Below, one piece after another: positions 1-12,767 of a DNA stretch of 64,000 nt; positions within the stretch are counted from its first letter, which is position 1; each line of letters starts with the position of its first letter. The notes under the pieces were generated by a model, which worked only from the letters and a program-made list of their open reading frames with translations, did no database searches and was not told where the DNA came from. The position numbers and the translations under genes were made by a program. The stretch is from Raphanus sativus (Eukaryota > Streptophyta > Magnoliopsida > Brassicales > Brassicaceae): the NCBI RefSeq assembly GCF_000801105.2, contig NC_079515.1:1302001-1366000 (forward strand), read 5' to 3'.

Positions 1-1115
1 AGGCACCTCGTCAGTGGAATAAATGCTTTGATCAAGTCATGATCAAGCATGGTTTTGTGAAGAGCGAGTATGATCTTTGCGTATATCTGAAGAAGCTGAG
101 CTATTGTGAGTATGTCTATCTACTTATATATGTAGATGACATGCTTCTGGTGGCAAAGAGTATGGATGATATCAATGAAGTCAAGGAGATGCTTGGAAGG
201 GAGTTTGATATGAAGGATCTCGGTCCAGCGAAGCGTATACTTGGAATGGACATTGAAAGAGACCGAGCAGGTGGAGTATTAAAGCTATCTCAGTCGAGAT
301 ATGTGAAGAAGGTGCTTCAAGTGTTCAGAATGGCAGACTCAAAGTCTGTAACTACACCCATTGGAGCTCAATTCAAGTTGACAGCTCTAGAAGAAGGCGA
401 GCAAGGGTTGGGAAGTTCTGATGAGGAATGTCCTTACGCGAATGCAGTAGGAAGTATCATGTATGCAATGATAAGCACGAGACCTGATCTAGCTTTTGGA
501 GTAGGATTGGTGAGTAGATTCATGAGCAACCCGAGCAAGGAGCACTGGGAGGCGGTGAAGTGGATACTACGTTACTTAGTGGGAACCAAGGATGTTGGTT
601 TGGTGTTTAAGAAGAATTCGGGAAACTTCAGTGTTAAAGGCTACTCAGATTCTGACTTCGGTGGAGACTTGGATCGAAGAAGGTCTACAACTGGGTATGT
701 TTTTCAGGTCGGTGGCAACACGGTTAGCTGGAAGTCAGGTTTACAACAAGTTGTAGCTCTCTCAACAACGGAGGCAGAATACATTTCGTTGGTGGAAGCT
801 ATAAAGGAGGGTTTGTGGCTGAGGGGAATAACAGAGGAGCTAGGCTATGCTCAGTCAGAAGTTGTGGTGGGATGCGATTCTCAAAGTGCTATTTGTTTGG
901 CGAAGAACAATGTATTTCACGATAGAACAAAGCACGTTGCAGTCTCGAAGCATGTAGCTCTGAAGATGAGTTTTGTGAGAGACATGGTTGAAGGTGGAGA
1001 AGTCAGCATTCAGAAAGTTCACACGTCGAAGAACCCAGCAGATATGTTAACAAAGGTTATACCGAGCAACAAGTTCGAGCAAGCGCTTGTTGATCTCGGA
1101 GTAGCTGACTGCTAG
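1..1115 (+). CDS. Ty1/copia polyprotein, 3' part (reverse transcriptase end + RNase H), 5' cut by window
   Basis: The first complete codon in frame is at base 3 and the stop is at 1113-1115; the gag, protease, integrase and most of the RT lie outside the window. Visible are the copia RT catalytic box YVDDM (about 110-150 nt in), the thumb/connection region with LGMDIERD and LSQSRYVKKVL, then a copia RNase H: the YSDSDFGGD acidic motif, STTGYVF, LSTTEAEYISL with the catalytic Glu, GCDSQSAI and the terminal KNPADMLTK block. The frame is open to the end, so this 3' part shows no decay. It normally copies element RNA into cDNA in cytoplasmic virus-like particles. It is followed directly by a polypurine tract and the 3' LTR. 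Codon use is retroelement-like and unrelated to the neighbouring genes. Confidence 0.93.
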   Translation, partial: APRQWNKCFDQVMIKHGFVKSEYDLCVYLKKLSYCEYVYLLIYVDDMLLVAKSMDDINEVKEMLGREFDMKDLGPAKRILGMDIERDRAGGVLKLSQSRYVKKVLQVFRMADSKSVTTPIGAQFKLTALEEGEQGLGSSDEECPYANAVGSIMYAMISTRPDLAFGVGLVSRFMSNPSKEHWEAVKWILRYLVGTKDVGLVFKKNSGNFSVKGYSDSDFGGDLDRRRSTTGYVFQVGGNTVSWKSGLQQVVALSTTEAEYISLVEAIKEGLWLRGITEELGYAQSEVVVGCDSQSAICLAKNNVFHDRTKHVAVSKHVALKMSFVRDMVEGGEVSIQKVHTSKNPADMLTKVIPSNKFEQALVDLGVADC

Positions 1116-1165
1116 GGGAGTGGCTACGCTTGGCGGCATAAGGGATGGACTCATGGTGTTGATGT

Positions 1166-1638
1166 CAAGGTGGAGATTTGTTGGTTTTGTGACATTCAAC
1201 ACTGGTTAGCATATGAACCGGGTTGGTTCATTAATGCTTGGTACATGGTTAAGAAGGTGATAACCAGGGCGGTTATTGGAGTCAGCTTAACTCTTCTGTA
1301 CCGGTCTCATCTATATATCAGATTGAAGAAAGGGAGTTCAAGATATCGAGAGTTTTTCACGGAATCAGAGAGAGAAAAGTAGAGAGAGTTCTTGAGCAAA
1401 AGGTTGTTTTAGTCTCGTGATCATATACTCTGTACAAAACTCTTGGAGTGATTAGTGAAATCTTTGTTTGTGCCGTCAAGCCCCAGATGTACCGGATCCA
1501 CTTTGGATCCCGAACTGGGTTACCAAATCTCTGAGTCTTTTCTTTGTGTTTTCTTACGGTTGATTACAAACGAGTGTGTGAGTGATTGAGAGGAAAGCGA
1601 TTCATTGAGAGTTAGGTAGATCTAATCGATTCATAACA
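1166..1638 (+). mobile_element. Polypurine tract and 3' LTR of the copia element
   Basis: A purine-rich stretch (1166-1178, AAGGTGGAGATT core) sits where the plus-strand primer should be. It is followed at 1179 by TGTTGG, a classic LTR start. The best matching end is ATAACA at 1633-1638, giving an LTR of about 460 bp with TG...CA termini. A TATA-like CTATATATCA lies near 1311. The 5' LTR is off-window, so the exact end and the target duplication cannot be verified. Confidence 0.7.
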
Positions 1639-2015
1639 GTTATGTTTCTTCTTCTTGAGTCAAATATTGTTTCGAATTTCAGGCACATGATTAATTCTGG
1701 CATATACTATTCACTGTGCCAATTGAGTTACCATATGGTAGTTTGTTGACTTTGCTGTGCAATGAGTAAATGATTTCTGAAAATAATAAAGTGTTTGCCA
1801 AATTATTAGTCAAATTTGCAAACTAGTCAAATATACACTATTTATTGTCCTCTGTTTTTCGAACATTAGTTGTCTTCAAACAAACTAACATATATTCTTC
1901 CATTTATCTTTCTCTTGATTTTTCTATAAATAGTCGTGTATGGTTTTATGAAGACACAAAACTAAAACATATACTACTAGAAAGCAAAACATTTCGTCTC
2001 CTAAAAAACGTGACA

Positions 2016-2531
2016 ATGAGACTTACAAAGGGAAAGCAAAAGATCGTGATGAAGAAGGTTGAAGCCTATGCTGACCGGATGATTACGTTCTCGAAACGTA
2101 AATCAGGAATCTCCAAGAAGATCAACGAGATCGTTTCACTATGCAATGTAGAAACGATTTTTTTGGTTTTCTCTGAATCCGGAAAGCCTTACACATTCGC
2201 ATATCCGTCTTTGAAGGAAGCATTAGGCGGGTTCGAAAACCCTTTGAGCCATGAACCGTTCGCAAGTATCAATGTGGGACCACTAGTGGAAGCTTATAAG
2301 AGAGAGAAGATCCAGGTCCTCATGCAAAGGTATGTTGATCTAGTTGAGGAGCTTGAAATACAAAACGAGAAGGAAAAGATTTTGAAAAAATCTGAAAAGG
2401 AAAATAAGGAGAAAATGTGGTGGATTACTCCTACGGAAGGCTTGAGCGTGAAAGAGAAGATGTGTAGGCGCCAAACATTTTTGGATTTACATGTTAGCCT
2501 TAGCGATATGGACGGTGAGGGCATCTTCTAG
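2016..2531 (+). CDS. AGL57: Type I (M-alpha) MADS-box protein, AGL57-like
   Basis: Single-exon gene of 171 residues. I chose the ATG at 2016 because the MADS domain starts right after it (MRLTKGKQKI...), although the frame is open further upstream. Residues 1-60 form a MADS domain: KGKQKI, ITFSKRKSGISKKINEI, LCNVETIFLVFSESGKPYTF. This matches the M-alpha pattern (TFSKRRSGLFKK; VFSPGGKPFSF) but is divergent: GISKKINEI replaces GLFKKASEL. There is no K domain; the C-terminal part has a basic/acidic heptad-like stretch (EELEIQNEKEKILKKSEKENKEK), probably coiled coil. Family members are nuclear DNA-binding proteins that mostly act in female gametophyte and endosperm. The assignment to AGL57 rests on position upstream of GAPC1, as in Arabidopsis from memory; another M-alpha gene is possible. 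Confidence 0.75.
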   Translation: MRLTKGKQKIVMKKVEAYADRMITFSKRKSGISKKINEIVSLCNVETIFLVFSESGKPYTFAYPSLKEALGGFENPLSHEPFASINVGPLVEAYKREKIQVLMQRYVDLVEELEIQNEKEKILKKSEKENKEKMWWITPTEGLSVKEKMCRRQTFLDLHVSLSDMDGEGIF

Positions 2532-2980
2532 CCAAGAGAGTTGTGGTGGTGATGGCGAAACCTATGCATGAACAAACTTGATTTGCTGTTTTTATTTGAA
2601 TTGCTGCTTTTATTTGTCCTTGTATTGATAGACTATTAGTGATAAGCATTGGTGATGATGAAACTGTTCATCAACGTCGCTCTATTTCTATAGTCAATCG
2701 TTGTATTCATTGCGAACCAAATTTTATGCATGTTACTTTAGATACTTAACATTATAATTTTTTTTCCTAATCTTGATGCAAATCTTATATTAGTAGTCTA
2801 ATTATCTGTTCTATTAAAAAATGATCATGTCCAACTGATAAATGTTTGGTTCAATAATATATTTCACTAATTTAAAGGACTATCATATCAAATTAAATTA
2901 ATATTTAACTTAAATATAAACACATAAAATACAAATATAGAAATTAAAATTTTCAAAAAAATTAAACAAAAAATATAACC

Positions 2981-3009
2981 ACCCTTTAAAAGGGTAGGTC
3001 ATAATCTAG
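2981..3009 (+). mobile_element. Helitron-like 3' terminus
   Basis: A 7-bp hairpin (ACCCTTT-A-AAAGGGT, 2981-2995) is followed 10 bases later by CTAG (3006-3009) and then T, the layout of Helitron 3' ends (hairpin, about 10 nt, CTRR, target T). A possible 5' end starts with TCTATTAAAA near 2810, giving about 200 bp, but the preceding base is T rather than the expected A, so the left end is unproven. Confidence 0.4.
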
Positions 3010-3324
3010 TTTTAAAGTTAATTCTATAAACCAAATAAGCTACATTGAAAACATGCAACTTCAAATATACTTCAAATATATAAATCTTTTCTTTATGTAT
3101 CAAAATCTTATATCAACTTTTGAACTTCTGTAGATATGTCTTTATTCTGAATAATTATATTACACTGCTTATAGTTAATTTTTATTTCATATTATGAATT
3201 TCTATATTTTTAGTATACACCATTTTGTCTGCAAGTTTCAAGAGCTATCAGGCCCAATCCAGCATAACTTGCTCTGGCACCTAAGTTCAAGTAATTTTGG
3301 CGCTACATAAAAGAGTGTCTATGG

Positions 3325-3957
3325 TAGGCCTGGGCATTTTACCCGGACCCGAAGACCCGACCCGAAACCGACCCGAAAAAACCAGGTCCGGGTAGGAACC
3401 GACCCGATCAAATTACCCTATCGGGTCTTGTTGTAGAGGACCCGCGGGTCTTGGACCCGACCCGACCCGAACCCGAAACCCGGCGGGTACCCGAATTAAT
3501 AATATAAATTAAATAAAATGAATCAATGGGGAGTCGAAGACGGGTTATTTGTCTACATAGCCAAGGAGTCAGCCACTAAGAGAAAACCAACTATTGTTCT
3601 ATCTCGCATAGTTTAGTATATATACACATTTTAATATAATAAAAACACAAATTTTAAATAAAATGTCAAATATTTTCGGATATATTAACATTTTCAGATT
3701 TTTTTTGGTATTTTTAGGTATTTTTTAGGTTGAACCCGAACCGAACCCGACCCGAACCCGACCCAGAACCGAACCGATAAATTCTAGTTACCCGAATGGG
3801 TCCAACTATATAAGATCCGACCCGACCCGGATCCGGTACGACCCGAGCCGACCCGGAACCGAAAATTTGAAATTACCCTATCGAATCCTAAACTCCTAGA
3901 CCCGAAAGACCCGGACCCGGCCCGAACCCGATCCGACGACCCGAATGCCCAGGCCTA
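3325..3957. mobile_element. Non-autonomous hAT element filled with ACCCG repeats
   Basis: Both ends carry the same inverted repeat, TAGGCCTGGGCATT at 3325 and its complement ending at 3957. The element is flanked by a perfect 8-bp direct repeat GTCTATGG (3317-3324 and 3958-3965), the hAT target-site signature. The interior of about 600 bp has no coding capacity. Its two arms are dense in degenerate ACCCG/CCGAACCCG pentamers, with an AT-rich centre (about 3495-3730). It is strikingly GC-rich against its surroundings. It needs a transposase supplied in trans. Confidence 0.85.
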
Positions 3958-3965
3958 GTCTATGG

Positions 3966-4609
3966 TTTAGTGGTTAAATTTGATATTGTGGTTTTTTTTT
4001 GACATAGTTTTTAACGCTCATTAATTATCTAAGCATGGATTTTATGAGGTTTAGCCCATGGCTAATCTGAAAACTATCATGAAAATCAATTTGAACATTT
4101 TACAAATCAATTAGAAAACAAAATGTCATTTTACAAATTAATTAGAAAACAAAATGTCAACTGTGTTAAAAATATATTAATCTAGAAGAATTCATATGAA
4201 AGAAGCAACTAACACAAAATTTATATATTTTGTGACATCTATTAGTCGGGGTGTTACCTTCCAGAAATTTGAAATTGTCCACTAAAATGGGCCTCTCAGG
4301 AACACTTGTCAACCACAATGCCGGTCCTGAGTAGAACTTTATTCACAAATACGTTGCGTTTCATGCCGACTCGACTTGACCCGGCCCACATTATGGTTTT
4401 AAAAGAATCTTCTAGTTCATCACGTGAGATGCAGACGCCAATACGCCATGACTCGCCACAATTATTTTCCTAATCGCGAGTCAGGGGTGATGACATTTTA
4501 CTCGAGCAGAAGTGGCTAACAACGGTAAACAAGGGAAGTAACGAAGGGCTATTGGGTCATTCACTCCACCACAAGATATTTCCGACCCCTTCTCCACGTT
4601 CTCCTCTCT
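3966..4609. other. Intergenic, GAPC1 upstream region
   Basis: No gene seen. AT-rich to about 4300, then mixed sequence with GGCCCA-type motifs near 4291 and 4383 leading into the GAPC1 promoter. A 27-bp imperfect direct repeat (ATTTTACAAATCAATTAGAA type) lies at 4098-4150. Confidence 0.5.
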
Positions 4610-4709
4610 TTTAAATACACCTGTCTTCTCGCATCTCATCTCACTCACTCCACCATCCTCACTCTAATTTTCTCTCTAAATCTCTCTTTCTCGCGTATTT
4701 TGATTCGTA
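4610..4709 (+). promoter_or_regulatory. GAPC1 core promoter and 5' UTR
   Basis: TTTAAATACA at 4610-4619 is the likely TATA element. It is followed by a pyrimidine-rich (CT/TC-rich) leader up to the ATG at 4710, typical of highly expressed plant genes. The transcription start is inferred, not seen. Confidence 0.5.
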
Positions 4710-6722
<2,013 letters not shown>

Positions 6723-7656
6723 ATCTGAGAAGATGATCTGGAATGACGTTTGGAGGAAGTTTGAATCTGTTGTTTTTGAATAAATTTTCTTGGGGGTTTT
6801 ATAACTCTTGGTTGGGTTTTGGCCTATCCCTCACTTTTACTCTTTGAGTCTGTAGCACGGTTGTTTTACGGAGAATAGCCCTTTACGTTTGGCTTTTTTG
6901 ATATATTTGAGTTATGGTTTTATCAGATTTATCTCCACTCTCTTCTTAGCGATTAAGACCTAAAATGAAAGTTGAATTCTAAAATATGGTCAAAGACTAT
7001 ATATCAAAGAGAATATATTATCAAAAAATGTGTAAATATTATCTCGTCCGTTCAATGCATTAGCCTCAAATGATTGATAAAGACATTTGTTGAACACAGT
7101 CAAAACTCAACGATGTGATTTCACACCTTGAGGATTTCATCCTCCAGAAGAGAGTAGCTAGCCCAAGTGCAAAACTACATTTTCCTAACGACTTGCATTC
7201 CATCCATATCATGTATCTAGTATACATTATTAGGCCACCTCTTTCCCATTTCTTCTCTCTGTACGGACCAGCCTAATGAAAAATCAACACAAACCGGATG
7301 AGATTGAAACATCCTTGGGTTTGTTTTGCATAGTTCGGTTCGAATTTAAGTTTCTGTTTGCTAGTAACTAATAAAATTCGGCCCATTTTAAAACTAATAA
7401 TAATTTGGTCCATTTTAAATGGGCCATGGCATCGTATCGGTCCGTTTAAGTCTCTTCTGAGCGTTGATTACTCCTCCTAGTCAAAAACCTCTCTGGCAAG
7501 ACAGCCGTCGTCTATTTTCACGATTACCTTTTCGCTTAAGATTTCAGGTACGAATTCAATCTTCCTTGTCTTTGTTCCGACACTTAAACTGTTCTCACTG
7601 TTACTGCCCGAAACCTGAGACAACACTTCATAACCTACTGTCTTTTAAGATTTCCG
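6723..7656. other. Spacer between GAPC1 and PPR gene
   Basis: Holds the GAPC1 3' UTR (AATAAA-like AATAAATTTT near 6779) and the PPR promoter. GGCCCA/GGGCC site-II-like motifs occur at about 7380-7425, usual for genes of organelle and housekeeping proteins. A potential 5'-UTR splice acceptor TTTCAG lies near 7543. No further gene seen. Confidence 0.5.
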
Positions 7657-9183
7657 ATGTCTCGGCTTGTCCAAAACCGCATTGGAAACACCTTGTTACG
7701 CCTCAAACACCTACCTTCAACCACTCTCTCCTCCACCCTCATCAAGAATCTCTCCACCTCTCCAGAGCCATCTCCCGAACAGCCACCACTCGACGAATAC
7801 TCACAATCATCTGCTATATGGAACGTCATCGTAGGCAGAGCCGGCGACAGAGGAGTCGCCAGCGAAGACGAAGTCTTCCACCGTCTCTCAAACGATCCCC
7901 TCTGCAACAGAGTAACCCTCTCGGAAACTTTACTCCACAAGCTCCTCCACAGGTTCAGAGACGACTGGAGATCAGCTCTCGGCGTCTTGAAATGGGCCGA
8001 GTCTCGCAATTGCCACAACAAACACTCAAACGAGGCTTACGACACGGCCGTGGATATCCTCGGGAAAGCCAAGAAGTGGGACCGTATGAAGGAGTTCGTC
8101 GAGAAGATGAAGGGAGATAAAGCTGTAACTATAAATACAGTTGCGAAGATCATGAGGAGGTTCGCTGGTGCGGGAGAATGGGAAGAAGCTGTTAGGGTGT
8201 TCGATAGGTTAAATGATTTTGGATTAGAGAAGAACACCGAGTCTATGAACTTACTTCTTGATACTCTCTGTAAAGAGAAGAGAGCTGAGCAAGCTAGAGC
8301 TGTTTTATTAGAGCTAAAGGCACACATTAAGCCAGATTCTCACACGTTTAATATATTTATTCACGGTTGGTGTAAGGCTAATAGAGTAGAGGAAGCTCTC
8401 TGGACTATACAGGAGATGAAAGGGCATGGGTTTCGTCCTTGTGTGATTAGCTACACGACGATTATTAGATGCTATTGTTTGCAGTGTAACTTTATTAAAG
8501 TCTATGAGATGCTGAGTGAGATGGAAGCTAATGGGTGTCCACCGAACTCTGTGACTTACACGACGATTATGTCTTGTCTTAACGCGCAGAAAGAGTTTGA
8601 GGAGTCTTTAAGGGTGGCTACGAGGATGAGGAGGTCAGGTTGCGAGGCGGATACTCTTTTCTATAACTGTTTGATTCACACGCTTGCTCGAGCTGGGAGG
8701 TTAGAGGAAGCTGAGCGTGTTTTTAGAGATGAGATGCCTTCCGTTAACACGTCTACTTATAACTCGATGATTGCTATGTATTGTCACCACGGTGAGGAAG
8801 ATAAGGCGGTTGAGCTTCTCAGGGAGATGGAGAGTTTAAAAGTTTGTGAGCCTGATGTCCACACGTATCATCCTTTGCTGAGATCTTGCTTTAAGAGAGG
8901 GGATGTGGTTGAGGTTGGGAGGTTGTTGAAAGAAATGGTGACTAAGCATCATCTCAGCTTGGATGAGTCGACTTATACGTTTCTGATACAGAGGTTTTGT
9001 AGAGCTGATATGTGTGAGTGGGCGTATTGCTTGTTTGAAGAGATGATGAGCCAAGATATCGCGCCGAGGCATAGGACTTGTTTGTTGCTTTTGGATGAGG
9101 TCAAGAAGAAGAGTATGCATGAAGCTGTTGAGAGAATTGAGAATGTGATGAAGACTGTTAAACTTACTGCCCCTGTAAAGTGA
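7657..9183 (+). CDS. P-class pentatricopeptide repeat protein, probably mitochondrial
   Basis: Intronless gene of 508 residues. The N-terminus is Arg/Leu/Ser/Thr-rich and lacks acidic residues for about 35 residues (MSRLVQNRIGNTLLRLKH...), consistent with a mitochondrial presequence. From about residue 130 to 490 there are about ten degenerate 35-residue PPR helical pairs of P type, with helix A signatures such as HTFNIFIHGWCKANRVEEAL, ISYTTIIRCYC, VTYTTIMSCL and STYNSMIAMYCHHGEEDKAV. No E, DYW or SMR domain follows, so a role in transcript stabilisation, processing or splicing is more likely than RNA editing. The target RNA cannot be read from the sequence. It occupies the place of At3g04130 next to GAPC1 (from memory). 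Family length and the intronless structure are normal. Confidence 0.9.
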   Translation: MSRLVQNRIGNTLLRLKHLPSTTLSSTLIKNLSTSPEPSPEQPPLDEYSQSSAIWNVIVGRAGDRGVASEDEVFHRLSNDPLCNRVTLSETLLHKLLHRFRDDWRSALGVLKWAESRNCHNKHSNEAYDTAVDILGKAKKWDRMKEFVEKMKGDKAVTINTVAKIMRRFAGAGEWEEAVRVFDRLNDFGLEKNTESMNLLLDTLCKEKRAEQARAVLLELKAHIKPDSHTFNIFIHGWCKANRVEEALWTIQEMKGHGFRPCVISYTTIIRCYCLQCNFIKVYEMLSEMEANGCPPNSVTYTTIMSCLNAQKEFEESLRVATRMRRSGCEADTLFYNCLIHTLARAGRLEEAERVFRDEMPSVNTSTYNSMIAMYCHHGEEDKAVELLREMESLKVCEPDVHTYHPLLRSCFKRGDVVEVGRLLKEMVTKHHLSLDESTYTFLIQRFCRADMCEWAYCLFEEMMSQDIAPRHRTCLLLLDEVKKKSMHEAVERIENVMKTVKLTAPVK

Positions 9184-10474
9184 AGGTTATTATTAGTTAC
9201 TACAATGCTGCCAAGTGTTCATTGTTCTGTTTGTTCAAGCACATTGTAGTGTAGATTTCAAGTTCTTTGGTCATGGATAAGACTTGATGAGATCTGTAAC
9301 TTAATGGAGTTGAATGAGTCAGACACAGTTTAGGCAAAGTTTTGTATGTTGTCTGCTTTGACTCAAATCATTGTAAGACGTCTCAGGATTCATCACATCG
9401 AGAGATTATGGGAGTGGGATCCAAGGCAATTAAGCATTGAGTTTAGGGACACATAACATGTGCATTTGGATGCGTCCACACTCCACAGTTACCACACCGA
9501 CAGAGAGGTAGATCTACAATACGCATAGAACAAGATATACATTTTGTCTGGACTTTTTTTTTTCTTCTTTCCTATTAAAATATAAAGATTGAATAGTCTT
9601 CTTCAATCTCATAATAATGATGGTTAAGCTTTAACTACAAGTCATAATGCACATTTATTGAATTATTGATTATTAGGGCCCTTAAGTTTAAAGCCACCAC
9701 AAGTGGGACACATTTACTTGTTTTTATCAAAATTTAGAATAGTTTAGAACTACCACTCACATCACATGTCGTTTATTGTGCATTTGTGCATAAATTATAA
9801 ACCTCAACGTATGGTCTCAACCAAACTAGCGACGTGCCTAATTAGATGAAACATCATTCCATTATTGTCTCCTTTTTACATAGTTCTTATCCGATTTTCT
9901 TACAAAAGCTCAACAAAAGATTAAATGACTAACAATGGACGTTTCTGATATGTCGTAAAATGCAAAACGAAAAATTCCTGCATCAGTTTAAAATTCTTTC
10001 ACGTATCTCTTTTTTCTTCTTCTGGAAAATCAACAGCTTTTACAGAAGATTTGGAATATACTGTACTAACTACTAACCTTTTCATGATGGTATACTGATA
10101 TATATAAAAGATAAAACACGTAACGATATGGTCCACTCACGGGAATGGAATCTATATATTTTCGATGCCGATCAAAATAAACTTTTTTCAAATAATTCTT
10201 TTTTTTTTCTGGTGAAAAGATACAAAAGTGTCTGTCTTCGCCACAACAACACAATCTCCAAGGCTTCTCCTTTTTGTTGTCTTCTGCTTCATCTCTTTAT
10301 GTTCTGTAGTAGAAAGTCTCCGTTCATTTCTAACCATTCATATTGATCTTTCCTAATCTACTTCCTTCCTCTGTTTTCTTGAAGTTTCCTATACATACAT
10401 ATGCTCTGTTCTCATTGAAAACCATTGGTTTCGGTTTACAGAACCGGTTCATAATCTAAACCGGGGAAACGGCC
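9184..10474. other. Spacer between PPR and ankyrin genes
   Basis: AT-rich DNA without a convincing gene or repeat. It ends in the pyrimidine-rich leader of the ankyrin gene (10330-10474). Short open frames near 10066-10346 have no recognisable content. Confidence 0.5.
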
Positions 10475-12562
10475 ATGCCACCGCCGATATTTCCTCTCCG
10501 TTGGGAGAGCACGGGAGACCAGTGGTGGTACGCTTCTCCGATCGACTGCGCCGCGGCTAACGGTCTATACGACGTCGTCATCGAGCTGCTTCACCACGAC
10601 ACCAACCTTCTCGTCAAACTCACCTCCCTCCGCCGCATCCGCCGCCTCGAAACCGTCTGGGACGACGGAGACGGCGGAGATAACAACTCCTCCCAGGTGG
10701 CGCTGAACCGCTCCCGCGTCGCGAGGAGGCTGCTGGAGGAGTGCGAGATCGGTAACGGAGATAACTCGCTCATCAGAGCTGGATACGGCGGCTGGCTGCT
10801 ATACACCGCCGCCTCCGCCGGAGATTTGGGGTTCGTCAAGAAGCTTCTCGAGAGAGATCCGCTTCTCGTGTTCGGGGAAGGAGAGTACGGCGTGACGGAT
10901 ATTCTCTACGCGGCGGCGAGAGGTAAAAACGACGACGTTTTTCGTCTCGTGCTTGATTTCGCTTTGCTGCCGGCTGATATCGCCGGCGTCGAAGAAACGG
11001 ACGGCGGGAAACTGACGGAGAGGCAGTTAATAGTAAAGGAAGAGATGGTTAAAAGAGGGGTCCACAGTGCTGCGAGAGGCGGACACGTGGCAATCTTAGA
11101 AGAGTTTTTACTCTCAGGAAGATACGACGCCGTTTCAGGACTCAGAGATGCTCATGGCTCTACTCTTTTGCACTCTGCTTCTTGCAGAGGTCAAATCAAA
11201 GTAAGAACAACAAAATCAATTAATTCTTAAAAATTAACGTATTAATTCACATATATATGAACTAAACTTTGGAATATAATGTAGGTGGTGAAGTATCTTA
11301 TAACGAAGTATGATTCAATCATGGAGATTAAAGATAGCCATGGAAACACAGCTTTGCATATAGCTGCTTACAAGGGTCACTTAGCTGTGATGGAGGCTCT
11401 GATAAACGAATCTCCACCGCTGATCTCAGCTGTTAACAACGAAGGTGACACGTGTCTTCACATGGTCGTGTCTGGTTTCGCAGCGTCCGGGTTTAAGCGG
11501 TTGGACAGGCAGATGGAGCTTCTGAAGAAGTTAGTCTCAGGAGGAGGAAGCTTCTCCGTTGACTTCTCCGAGATAGTAAACGTTAGAAACGGTAACGGAA
11601 GAACTGTGGTTCACTTAGCTGTGATGGATGTTCTCAACACCGTCAGACATGACGTCGTTGAGATTCTGTTGAGAGTCCCCGGCGTCGATCTCAACGTTGT
11701 TGATATAGATGGGATGACTCCAGTTGATTTGCTCGAACGCCAAACGCCGAGAACCGCGGTTTCTGATTTATTGATCAAACGGCTTAAATCCGCGGGTGGG
11801 AGATCAAACGGCTGCGGCGAGAAGGTTATACCGTTTAGAGAAGAGCGTTACGGATTCTGCGGCAGTCCAGGAACTGCGTTTGAGATATCTGACTCCGAGA
11901 TTTTTCTCTTCACAGCGGCGAGAACGGATCATCGTACCGCCTCAAACGCTGAAATGAGTCCAGACAGAGAGAGTTTAGACGGAATCAGTGAGTGTTCCAC
12001 CGAAATGACAACGCATTCGAAACGCAAACGCCGCGGTGGGGGTACAGGAGCACGTCTCAAGCTTCTGTTACGGTGGGCTAAGAAGGAAGAAACAGAGGAG
12101 AATCGCCGTTACTCCGGAGACGATAACAACAACCGTCGTGTGCCTCTCAGAGAGATGTATTCGGGGTCAAGGTCGCCGTCTGAGATCGGAAACAGAGGAA
12201 GAGCGTTTCCGATGAGAACAGAGAGCGGCGATCTCCCTAGCTTATCGGTGAGGTTGAAGTTCACGGAAGGGTTAATGAAAGGAGTGGTGGTTCAGGAGTC
12301 TCCGAGGTTTGTGTTCTCGCCTCCGGTGGTTTCTGATTACTCTGGAGCTCCGTCGTCGGCTTGTACGTCGCCGTTTCAGACGGTTTCTTCCGAATTGGAG
12401 AGGAAGACACCTGCCATGAAGAAACAGAGGTCTTTTGTGAACAGATACTTGTGTTTCAGCGGTAAAGGATTAGCCATCGATGGCTCTTCTGAGATGAGTA
12501 ATGGCTCTGGTACTCGTCTTCGTCCCCGGAGTTTCAAAAGAGTTATGTCTTTGGTTTCTTAG
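10475..12562 (+). CDS. Ankyrin-repeat protein
   Basis: Two coding exons, 10475-11200 and 11285-12562 (donor AAAGTAAG, acceptor GTAG, phase 0), giving 667 residues. The first ATG follows a leader with no upstream ATG nearby. The ankyrin consensus is clear in the centre: GSTLLHSASCRGQIKVVKYL spans the exon junction. It is followed by HGNTALHIAAYKGHLAVMEALI, EGDTCLHMVVSGF, GRTVVHLAVMDV and DIDGMTPVDLL (about residues 220-430). More degenerate repeats precede it. The C-terminal third is basic and Ser/Arg-rich (KRKRRGGGTGARLK) and probably disordered; no transmembrane segments or PGG domain are evident. Position matches At3g04140. The biochemical role is unknown; ankyrin domains bind protein partners. 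Bases from about 12138 onward are the left edge of the tandem array: a partial copy of this 3' end reappears at 19831. Confidence 0.88.
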
Positions 12563-12767
12563 ATACATACTTTCCTTTCTTGTGTCACACGTGACCTAAT
12601 GCTCATGTATTTCCATAAAACGTCAAGAACTGAATACAAAGAAAGTATTGTTTTTAATGTAAAAAAAAACATGGTAAAGGATACAAAAGAGGATACTGCC
12701 GATGCTCCGTGTAAAACTTTTACTGCAAGATTGTCTCAAAGTCAGAAAGACCAACCTTCTTTTAACT

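Noticed and set aside
1170..1382. 70-codon frame in the copia LTR
   Set aside because: It lies inside the LTR and has no protein-like content.
7464..8120. 218-codon plus-strand frame overlapping the PPR gene
   Set aside because: It overlaps the PPR coding sequence in another frame; its Arg/Pro/His-rich composition is typical of a frame shadow.
9184..10474. Hidden gene in the PPR-ankyrin spacer
   Set aside because: The short frames are AT-rich, have no recognisable motif and no consistent splice structure.
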